From contig NZ_JAPRAQ010000005.1 of NCBI RefSeq assembly GCF_029989365.1, positions 248,001 to 312,000 of the forward strand: a stretch of DNA of 64,000 bases. Reading direction: 5' to 3'. The stretch is from Bradyrhizobium sp. Arg816 (GTDB taxonomy: Bacteria; Pseudomonadota; Alphaproteobacteria; Rhizobiales; Xanthobacteraceae). Both the position numbers and the translations under genes were made by a program. Positions 57,421 to 64,000 of this stretch are shown here, piece by piece. The notes below the pieces were generated by a model that had not been told where the DNA came from, did no database searches, and was given only the letters and a program-made list of their open reading frames with translations. How positions within the stretch are numbered: the first letter of the stretch is position 1; every line of letters begins with the position of its first letter.

Positions 57421-57881
57421 TTTCGCTCGCCCGTTGTCTCGTTCGGATCGTTTTCGAACGCGCGGTTGGAGTGCTCATCGAAATGAACGATTGTGGATCA
57501 GCATGTTCGAGAGAAAGGCGGCGCCGTTGGGGAGAACCGCCCAAGAAGATGAGGCAGTTCAGTTCTTCGGGGCTGCCCACTCGAAGGATGCGAGCCCGAT
57601 TGTGATCGTCGTCAGCAAGATGCGCCATGCGATGACCCATGCAAACTAGCCGCGTGATAGAACCACTGGATTGAGGCGCATCACATCCTTATGTTGAAAA
57701 AGGGGCGGGTATGCCCCCAACGGTTTCGTCGGATGGTCCATAGTCCCAACTTGGCTGCCTCGGCCGTAACCTGGGACACGCGACGGCTTGCCAGCTTGGT
57801 CTGCGCCCGCCGGGGTAGCCGACGCGCCTTTTGATGCAGAATCCGGGGGCGGCGGCTGCGATGGGGGCCCAAGCACGCCTC
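57421..57881. other. no recognisable gene
   Basis: Only overlapping short frames; contains whatever promotes ccmA-ccmB, unless those are read through from hemA on the same strand. Confidence 0.4.
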
Positions 57882-59117
57882 TCAGGCAAGAGAGAGGGTG
57901 TCCCAGGTCTCCGCGAGCGCAGCAGCGAGCTCAGCTATGTGGGCATCCCCGTGATATGGCGACGGCGTGATGCGAAGCCGCTCCGTCCCGCGGGGAACGG
58001 TCGGATAGTTGATCGGCTGGATATAGATGGCATGGCGCTCTAGAAGGCGATCGGTAGCCGCCCTGCACAATTCCGCGTCGCCAACAATCACAGGCACGAT
58101 GTGGGTTTCGGTCGAGAGGACCGGAAGCCCGGCGGCTTGGAGCGCCTGCTTCGTTGCAGCGGCTTGCCGTTGGTGTGCTTCGCGCTCGGCAGACGAGTGC
58201 TTCAGGTAACGAACTGACGCACGGGCTGCGGCGGCAATTGACGGAGGGAGTGCTGTCGTGAAGATGAATCCAGGCGCGAAGCTGCGCACAGCGTCGCAGA
58301 TCGATCGCGACGCTGAGATATAGCCGCCAACACAGCCGAATCCTTTGGCGAGGGTACCCTCGATCACGGTCACGCGGTGCATCACGCCATCACGCTCGCT
58401 GATCCCGCCCCCGTGAGCGCCGTAGAGGCCCACAGCGTGAACTTCGTCGAGGTAGGTCATCGCGCCATACCGGTCCGCAAGGTCGCAGATGGCGCCGATC
58501 GGTGCCACATCGCCATCCATCGAATACACGGACTCGAACACGATTAGCTTGGGGCGGTTTCCCGCCTCGCGCAGCAGCGCCTCAAGGTGACCGAGATCGT
58601 TGTGGCGGAAAATCCGCTTTGCGCAATTTGATTGACGGACGCCTTCGATAATCGAATTGTGGTTGGATGCATCAGATAAGACCACGCAGTCCGGGATCAG
58701 CTTACCGATCGTCGAGATGCTGGCCTGGTTCGATACGTAGCCGGAGGTGAAGACGAGGCTCGCTTCCTTCCCATGCAGATCAGCGAGCTCGCGCTCTAAA
58801 TCGACCAAGGGTGAATTATTTCCGGCGATGTTGCGCGTTCCGCCCGCTCCCGCGCCGCAGCGGTGAGCCGTTGCGGCCAGCGCGCTCACGACCTCTGGAT
58901 GCTGTCCCATGCCGAGATAGTCATTCGAGCACCAAACCGTGATCTCCGTAACGGTGCCGTCAGACCGGCGCCATTTGGCGGCTGGGAAGCGGCCGGAGAT
59001 GCGCTCGATGTCAGTGAAGACGCGATAACGCTGCTCCCCGTGCAGGCGCTCAAGAGAGTCGTGAAAATGACGTTCGTATACTTCGGCCGCGCAATTGCTC
59101 TCGTCCGTAGCGAACAT
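57882..59117 (-). CDS. hemA: 5-aminolevulinate synthase (HemA/ALAS) paralogue
   Basis: 411 residues. Condenses glycine and succinyl-CoA, the first step of heme synthesis in alphaproteobacteria. Family blocks: [75 protein letters not shown], and [14 protein letters not shown] with the PLP Lys; end [13 protein letters not shown] 59117 gives the normal length; a frame open to 59237 adds 40 unrelated residues. Lying beside ccm and cytochrome P460 genes, it is probably a second, dedicated copy rather than the housekeeping enzyme. Confidence 0.92.
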   Translation of the reverse strand: MFATDESNCAAEVYERHFHDSLERLHGEQRYRVFTDIERISGRFPAAKWRRSDGTVTEITVWCSNDYLGMGQHPEVVSALAATAHRCGAGAGGTRNIAGNNSPLVDLERELADLHGKEASLVFTSGYVSNQASISTIGKLIPDCVVLSDASNHNSIIEGVRQSNCAKRIFRHNDLGHLEALLREAGNRPKLIVFESVYSMDGDVAPIGAICDLADRYGAMTYLDEVHAVGLYGAHGGGISERDGVMHRVTVIEGTLAKGFGCVGGYISASRSICDAVRSFAPGFIFTTALPPSIAAAARASVRYLKHSSAEREAHQRQAAATKQALQAAGLPVLSTETHIVPVIVGDAELCRAATDRLLERHAIYIQPINYPTVPRGTERLRITPSPYHGDAHIAELAAALAETWDTLSLA

Positions 59118-60294
59118 CCGGTTGGACGATGTCAAAGCACCTTGTCCCGGCACTACATCCACACACAAATGTCCATTACCTACGCTTCCGTGTCCCGGAT
59201 GCCTTGCTTGCCACCTTGCCGAGTCCAGACCATCCATCTCAATCTCTCCTGACCATCGCTCGACCGTAGCTCATCACGCAGAGGACTTCGCGCGCGTCTC
59301 AGCTATCATTTGCATGACCCCCGGTTATGGCCGGGCGCCGTCTGAGACAGCTCAAATTGGCCTGCGTCTGAGGCCCATTCCGCAAACCTACGCCCGATTC
59401 CGATGGAACTATCATCGAGGCGGCTTTGCCGTCCCCTCCATGAGAGTGGCTTAATTGCAGGACTGATAATCGGGCTGCCTTGTGAGGTTCGAATGCAATC
59501 CTCTCGACGCTGCGGCTATTTTCATCACAACGATACGGTCCGCCTCTTGCGCGGTGGCGAACCGATGAGCAGTCACGATGGTGGTGCGTTGATCCGCCAT
59601 GCGATCGAGCGACGGCAGCCCCAGGCGTCCGCTCTCAGCCTCGAGCGCGGAAGTCACGTTACCAAACATCGGCGCCCGTGTACCGAAAGAGCTCCTTCGA
59701 CGCTGCAGAAATCTGAGAGGCGAGAACATGTCGGTCCGGGCACGACATCAGGCCTTCTCGAAACGAAGTGCCTTTGGACGATGGATCACGCTATCCCGTA
59801 CTTCGCGATGAGGTGACAATCGCGCGGATTGGATTGGTCAGCTTCATAGTCTTTCAATCCCATCGGGTGGCGGCCTTGCGCCGATTCCGTACAGAAGCGA
59901 GACCCCGACGAGTGGACGAATGACCGATCGAGCGCCGTTACAGAAACGAAGCATCGAAACCAGCATGTGACGCAGCCAGCAAAGCGACGCACGAAGCAGC
60001 GTCGATCGGAGGGCGGTTCTCGAGATTGGTATTGCCTGTCCGTGGCGATCGCGGCCGTAAAACTGACGCCGCCTCAATGGGCATAGCCGCGAGGAGCCAG
60101 AACCTCCTATGACCAAACATCGACAGTTCGAGAGGACGTCATTCCCGACGGGTATCAATTGCATGCCCCTTCGTTGCTTCCGCATACAGGCACCCACGTT
60201 TAATCTGACCTGTGCGTAGTTAACGAGACCACCTGCGCACAAATGTCGTCACTGCCTCATTCGGTGACATACAGCTGGTCAGAGGAGAGAGATC
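59118..60294. other. intergenic with an ABC transporter relic
   Basis: Between 59520 and 59690 the minus strand carries the relic described next. The remaining bases up to the P460 gene show no coherent frame. Confidence 0.4.
59520..59690 (-). pseudogene. relic of an ABC exporter ATPase C-terminus
   Basis: TSALEAESGRLGLPSLDRMA then RTTIVTAHRFATAQEADRIV VM is the D-loop/H-loop end of an ABC exporter (usual form TSALDAESE...TIVIAHRLAT). Nothing upstream or downstream of this 55-codon piece is preserved. Confidence 0.6.
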
Positions 60295-60933
60295 ATGAGA
60301 CGAACAGTATTGGCACTTGCCGCCGTCCTCGGCGCTGGCGCTATGGCAACCGCAGTCTTCGCACAGCAACCACAGCTTCCACCGCCTGACGATTGGCACG
60401 CCACCGGCCGCTATCTTCCCGAATACACGAAAGATGGCGACCTAGTTCTGCCAAAGAATTTTCACGAGTGGGTTTATGTCGGTTCGCCACTGACGCCCAA
60501 TTTTTTGAATCCGCCTCAAGCAAACTTCCCTGAATTTCATAACGTATATATCGAGCCTGGTTCTTACGAGATCTACAAGAAAACCGGCGTCTTCCCTGAA
60601 GGAACAATCTTCGTAAAAGAACTGCAGCTCATGCAGCCCGCCACTCATCCGGACGGTTCGAAAACCGCACCATCGGGGAAGGGATTCTTCCCGGGCGCCT
60701 TCAACGGGGCGGATGTGACTGTCAAGGACACCGTGAGATATAAGGCGACCGATGGCTGGGGCTATTACAACTTCAACCACCATGAACCCAAGGCGGCCAC
60801 CGCCAAAGTCCGGCCGATCGAGGAATGCGCCTACTGTCACATTGCAAGTGCGAAACGGGATGACGTATGGACACAGTTCTACGCGTTGCTCGACCAGGTG
60901 CCGGTGCCGCCCGGCCAAACTGTAAAACAGTAG
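60295..60933 (+). CDS. cytochrome P460-family protein 1
   Basis: 212 residues: signal peptide (MRRTVLALAAVLGAGAMATA, cleavage after VFAQ) and a P460/cytochrome c'-beta-type domain. Family blocks are FHEWVYVGSPLTPNF, FPEGTIFVKELQL and a C-terminal CxxCH (EECAYCHIASAKRDDVWTQF). P460 cytochromes oxidise hydroxylamine or bind NO, with a Lys-heme crosslink in the true P460; candidate lysines lie in IYKKTGVFPEGTIFVKE but I cannot say which, if any, crosslinks. ATG 60295 follows AGGAGAG. The second P460 gene starts 11 bases after its stop. Confidence 0.8.
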   Translation: MRRTVLALAAVLGAGAMATAVFAQQPQLPPPDDWHATGRYLPEYTKDGDLVLPKNFHEWVYVGSPLTPNFLNPPQANFPEFHNVYIEPGSYEIYKKTGVFPEGTIFVKELQLMQPATHPDGSKTAPSGKGFFPGAFNGADVTVKDTVRYKATDGWGYYNFNHHEPKAATAKVRPIEECAYCHIASAKRDDVWTQFYALLDQVPVPPGQTVKQ

Positions 60934-60944
60934 GAGGAACTGTG

Positions 60945-61508
60945 ATGAAATTCCTCAGAGGTACGGCCGTGGCGTCCTTCATCGTCGCGGCCGTCGGGTG
61001 CCTTGCTTCGCAGCCAGTGGATAGCCAGCCCGCACCAGCGCAGGAACAACTTGTTGATGCGGCAGGCAACATGCATATCCCAAAGGACTACCGAACCACC
61101 TACGAATTCCTTGGGAGTTGGTCTGTCGCAGGTGACAACGGTGCTAAGGAGATTCACGCCGTCTACGCTTCGCCAGGATCTGCGGTCGCCTATCGCGCGA
61201 TGGGCAAATTCCCCGAAGGTTCGATCCTGGTGAAGGAGGTTTACGGAGCGGCCACTTCGGAGATGACGACTGGGACGGTCAGCCATCAAGACAGTCTCAA
61301 AGGCTGGTTCATGATGGTGAAGGACAGCAAGGACAGTCACCCCAATAATAAGCTGTGGGGCAATGGTTGGGGTTGGTCTTGGTTCGACGCGCGTGACCCG
61401 GTGAAAACGACCTCAACGAATTTTCGCTCGGATTGCCTAGGCTGCCACATCCCAGCCAAGGCGACCGACTGGATCTATGTGCAAGGCTATCCCGGTTTGA
61501 AGAAATGA
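60945..61508 (+). CDS. cytochrome P460-family protein 2
   Basis: 187 residues. Export signal MKFLRGTAVASFIVAAVGCL; the AAVGC stretch could be a weak lipobox. The domain has YRTTYEFLGSWSVAGDNGAK, FPEGSILVKEVYG, WGNGWGWSWFDARDP and the heme site SDCLGCHIPAKATDWIYVQG. ATG 60945 has AGGAGG. It is homologous to protein 1 but clearly diverged, so the pair may form a heterodimer or have separate roles. Confidence 0.8.
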   Translation: MKFLRGTAVASFIVAAVGCLASQPVDSQPAPAQEQLVDAAGNMHIPKDYRTTYEFLGSWSVAGDNGAKEIHAVYASPGSAVAYRAMGKFPEGSILVKEVYGAATSEMTTGTVSHQDSLKGWFMMVKDSKDSHPNNKLWGNGWGWSWFDARDPVKTTSTNFRSDCLGCHIPAKATDWIYVQGYPGLKK

Positions 61509-61579
61509 CGACCAGAGGCAACCCAGGCTTGAATGTTGCGTGGGTGAAACCGGGCGAGATGCGGATAAGAGGTAGGGTC

Positions 61580-62668
61580 ATGAAGCCTAGCAAAAAGTTC
61601 AGCAGATGTATTTGTGGATCGATGATGATCTTTGTAGTGTCGTTATGGGCACCTCAAGGGAGTCTAGCGGCCACTGCCGAAAAAAAAATCACGAAGCAGT
61701 TCCTTATGTCGGGCCAAGTGGACCTCGTACGAGAGGTGGTGACGCTGCCGCTCCATCGCGGGCGTCTTTCTTCGGGAGAAACTGTTTGGTTCGTTCTCAC
61801 CGACGTGAGCGATTTTGCTACTTCGAATAAGATGGGGCTCACTTGGGCGCCGAGTCTCAGTAAGGCCAAAGACCTGACGAGCACTCGGGTTGCGGAGATG
61901 GACGACTCGGGTAACTTCACGTTCAAATCGGGCCGGATCGATTTCTCACCGCCCCAGACGTTAGTGGCGGGCGAAGCGCCCAATTTGTTCCCTCCTAAAA
62001 CGGCCCGAGCCGGGTCTGTCGGGGATGCGCACTACAGCCCATTGGTTCGGGTTACGAACAATAAGGACCTTGTCTTTAATGCTCCGGTCATCGCGTTCAA
62101 TGTCGGACCCGAGAAAATCGCGTTTTGCAACGGTAGTCCTGATTACTCGGTCGTGACGGACTCCGTGGCGAGCATCTGTCCTGATAAGGGCACCGTTGAC
62201 TTGAAACTCCGGTTTGGCTTCGCGAGCGGCAAACACCTGCGTTATCTTAGTTTTGACGCAAATTCCGAGGAGTCGGCGACCCTCGAGTCCTCCACCTTTG
62301 CGCCGGCAGAAAGTGACATTCTTCAGAGTGGCGCGACTGAGGTGATTTATACGATTGTGAACGGCAAGATGGGAGCGAAAGATCCGAACCGGCAGGGGCT
62401 CAACAGCGCTCTCAACGGAGAGGGGCCCTCGCTCGACATCCTCGCGAACTTCAAGGAGATCAGCGCGGGATACTCTCCGATGTGGGACGTACGTCTGGCC
62501 GAGTGGACTAAGGACGCTATCTCGAAGGATCAACGGAAACTGATCACTGACGGCGACGATCTCGAAGCGAAAAGTGCGTCGGGCTTACTGGTGAGCCCTG
62601 CGGGGGGACCGGTGAAGACGACGGGGAATCTCGTGAATTGTCCGGTCGTAGGCTTCACCAATGAATGA
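61580..62668 (+). CDS. secreted protein of unknown family in the P460 operon
   Basis: 362 residues: signal peptide (FSRCICGSMMIFVVSLWAPQ, cleavage near GSLAATA). The mature part is rich in beta-type sequence: VREVVTLPLHRGRLSSGETV WFVLTDVSDFATSNKMG, SPLVRVTNNKDLVFNAPVIA, DKGTVDLKLRFGFASGKHLR. No CxxCH and no motif I can name. ATG 61580 has GAGGTAGGG upstream; a frame open from 61433 runs inside the P460 gene. Its position 71 bases after the second P460 gene suggests cotranscription and a periplasmic partner role. Confidence 0.65.
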   Translation: MKPSKKFSRCICGSMMIFVVSLWAPQGSLAATAEKKITKQFLMSGQVDLVREVVTLPLHRGRLSSGETVWFVLTDVSDFATSNKMGLTWAPSLSKAKDLTSTRVAEMDDSGNFTFKSGRIDFSPPQTLVAGEAPNLFPPKTARAGSVGDAHYSPLVRVTNNKDLVFNAPVIAFNVGPEKIAFCNGSPDYSVVTDSVASICPDKGTVDLKLRFGFASGKHLRYLSFDANSEESATLESSTFAPAESDILQSGATEVIYTIVNGKMGAKDPNRQGLNSALNGEGPSLDILANFKEISAGYSPMWDVRLAEWTKDAISKDQRKLITDGDDLEAKSASGLLVSPAGGPVKTTGNLVNCPVVGFTNE

Positions 62669-62739
62669 TCTCCTGGCCGAATAACTGCGCTTCCCCGGTC
62701 CATGCGGGGGAGCGCAATCGGTCTCTGAGCCACCGACGC

Positions 62740-63112
62740 TCCCCCACGTCGATGCGAGTTCGATGAGCGCGCTCGAGCCCAACGCCCTCTCTGTTTGTAG
62801 GCGTCTGGTGGCCCTCGCAACCGATGCTGCCACGTTGAAGGACAAGGTCGCCGTCCAACCTGGACTCTGCTCCGACGGAAGCTGCGAGCCGATTGGCGAT
62901 CGCGGTAGCGACGCCGGTAGCGCCGCTGCACTGCCCTGGTCGCCATGCCGATGCCTTCGTCGACAACATCTCTGTACCCGAGAGTATCGTCGGCTTTCGA
63001 GGCGATCGTGGGATTCGTCGTGCCGTCGACCGGCTTGAGACGGGTCACCACGCCAAGATCGCCCGCGTCGGCGACCACCGCATAATAACGCGTAGTTGAT
63101 CCAGCTTCGACG
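62740..63112 (-). pseudogene. tal: transaldolase relic
   Basis: From about 63112 the minus strand reads TRYYAVVADAGDLGVVTRLK-PVDGTTNPTIASKADDT, the transaldolase N-terminus (usual TTVVADTGD...DATTNPSLLLKA). After several frame changes it gives AIANRLAASVGAE. The catalytic Lys region and C-terminus are absent. Confidence 0.6.
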
Positions 63113-63339
63113 CTCGGGCTGTTTCCACTCGATGCCGTATCAAGCTCTAGCGTGCGGCAGGCGATGCAAATCCGCTTTCTTGTCGCCGCCTCGCGCTCTT
63201 CTATGCATTGCGCACGGTTATGGTCATCGGGCCTGCTTTCGAACGAAGCGGATCACCGTGCCGGTATGCCTCGGCAACAGTAACAGAGGCAAGGGCCGAC
63301 GCGGACGTGCTTCCGAACGCGTATCCGAGCGCAGCGACA

Positions 63340-63815
63340 GAGACGAGGCCGCCAAGTCGCTAGTCCGCATTGTTCATCCACCCGAACGCGATAGCTTCTA
63401 CCCGGCCATTGTCTCGAAGAGTGCCTGGTCTTACGTGCACCACAGGGGTGGGCCGCCCGGATTCGACTTCAACTTGCTCAACGACAAGAAGCTCGGCTTC
63501 GCGAACGTCCAAGCAATGGGCAGTGCACCGGAATCGGCAACGCCGGCGCCAACGACCGTGCCGCGCTTGCTGATGAACTACCCGAACCGTTGGCGGCTCA
63601 AGCTTTTCGCGCTTGTGGAATTGAGAGAGTTGAAGGACGACGCCGATCTGACGCGGCGGCTGGCTACAAAGCGAAGGTCGAGCGCGTGGTCTTGCTCCGG
63701 ATTGAATTGCCCGCAGCACATGCCTCGCTTCACCGAGCCCGAATTGGAGTAAACGTTCGAGCCTGACAGGGAGCGCTTCTTAGACCTGGAAAGCGAGATG
63801 AGTGAGCTGCCGGTA
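63340..63815 (+). pseudogene. pyridoxamine 5'-phosphate oxidase-like flavoprotein, degraded
   Basis: The plus strand reads ERDSFYPAIVSKSAWSYVHH-RGGPPGFDFNLLNDKKLGFA. A frame change gives IGNAGANDRAAL, another LLMNYPNRWRLKLFALVELR, then LNCPQHMPRFTEPELE, an in-frame TAA, and ERFLDLESEMSEL. The order matches the general-stress PNPOx-like family (RGGPPGF, GNxxxNDRxxL, CPQHITPRF). At least two indels and one stop mark it as dead. Confidence 0.65.
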
Positions 63816-64000
63816 CACGTCGGTCCGCGGGGCGAGTCGGCGCAGTTGGGAACGAAGTCCGGGACACGTGACATCAGTGCGCCGGTCGGTGCTCAAACTA
63901 TGACCTGCTGTTATCGATTGCATGATCAAGAAACATGATCGCCGCGGCGCGACGTGCCCTAATCTTCGAGGCAGTCCAGTGACCACCACTGGCTGAGATG

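Noticed and set aside
56654..57640. 328-codon minus-strand open frame over ccmA
   Set aside because: It is a different frame on the ccmA strand without protein-like motifs, while ccmA has all ABC motifs.
1..64000. CRISPR arrays, tRNA or rRNA genes
   Set aside because: I looked for regularly spaced repeats and for tRNA T-arm patterns and saw none; a covariance search would be needed to exclude a tRNA.

Overview
The window looks like chromosomal accessory DNA from a high-G+C alphaproteobacterium of the Bradyrhizobium/Bradyrhizobiaceae type. The evidence is: LexA operators of the alphaproteobacterial GAAC-N7-GAAC type, a Rhizobiales-style Ku, a 5-aminolevulinate synthase (C4 heme route), several NodW/FixJ-like response regulators, DUF1127/DUF3788 relics and many small proteins familiar from Bradyrhizobium. 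This assignment comes from remembered family resemblance, not from a search.

Layout. (1) 1-5.5 kb is a DNA-repair block: a Cys-motif protein and ku on either side of a LexA box, a small metallophosphoesterase, then dinB and a FAN1-like nuclease/DEDDh exonuclease fusion that diverge from a second LexA box. (2) 5.5-19 kb is heavily eroded: several genes are broken by single-base frameshifts (a TolB-like wHTH/TPR gene with at least four, a cupin, a DUF1127 protein, DUF3788, an azoreductase with an in-frame amber codon). Intact small genes are interspersed, including a SRAP protein, a SnoaL-like protein and secreted low-complexity proteins. (3) 19-27 kb holds small redox and stress functions: cytochrome b561, two related small membrane proteins, a cupin, a membrane protein with cytochrome b-like features, two tandem MDR oxidoreductases, an AhpD-like protein and a nitroreductase. 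(4) 27-31 kb carries relics of lon and egtB and a LysR regulator. (5) 31-45 kb is a two-component signalling cluster: a 1618-residue hybrid sensor kinase with a degenerate Ser/Thr-kinase module, a second GAF-PAS histidine kinase, two FixJ/NodW-type regulators, two stand-alone receivers, a PAS protein, a molybdopterin-fold protein and an AraC regulator. (6) 46.5-49.7 kb has a thioredoxin-fold protein with a changed active site, a near-copy of the LysR gene together with its upstream DNA, and another AraC regulator. (7) 50.4-62.7 kb is an intact set of cytochrome c maturation genes (ccmC-D-G-I-E-F-H, then ccmB-ccmA on the other strand), a hemA paralogue, two periplasmic cytochrome P460-family proteins with CxxCH motifs and an unrecognised secreted protein. 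(8) The last 1.3 kb holds relics of transaldolase and a pyridoxamine-phosphate-oxidase-like gene.

The two most coherent systems are the SOS-type repair block at the left and the cytochrome P460 island at the right. In the latter, heme synthesis, heme export and attachment, and two candidate P460 cytochromes lie within 12 kb. This suggests a self-contained cassette for making an unusual c-type cytochrome, possibly acting on hydroxylamine or NO. Most frameshifts are concentrated in particular genes while about 35 kb of other genes are clean, so I read them mainly as real gene decay. Isolated single shifts could still be sequencing errors.
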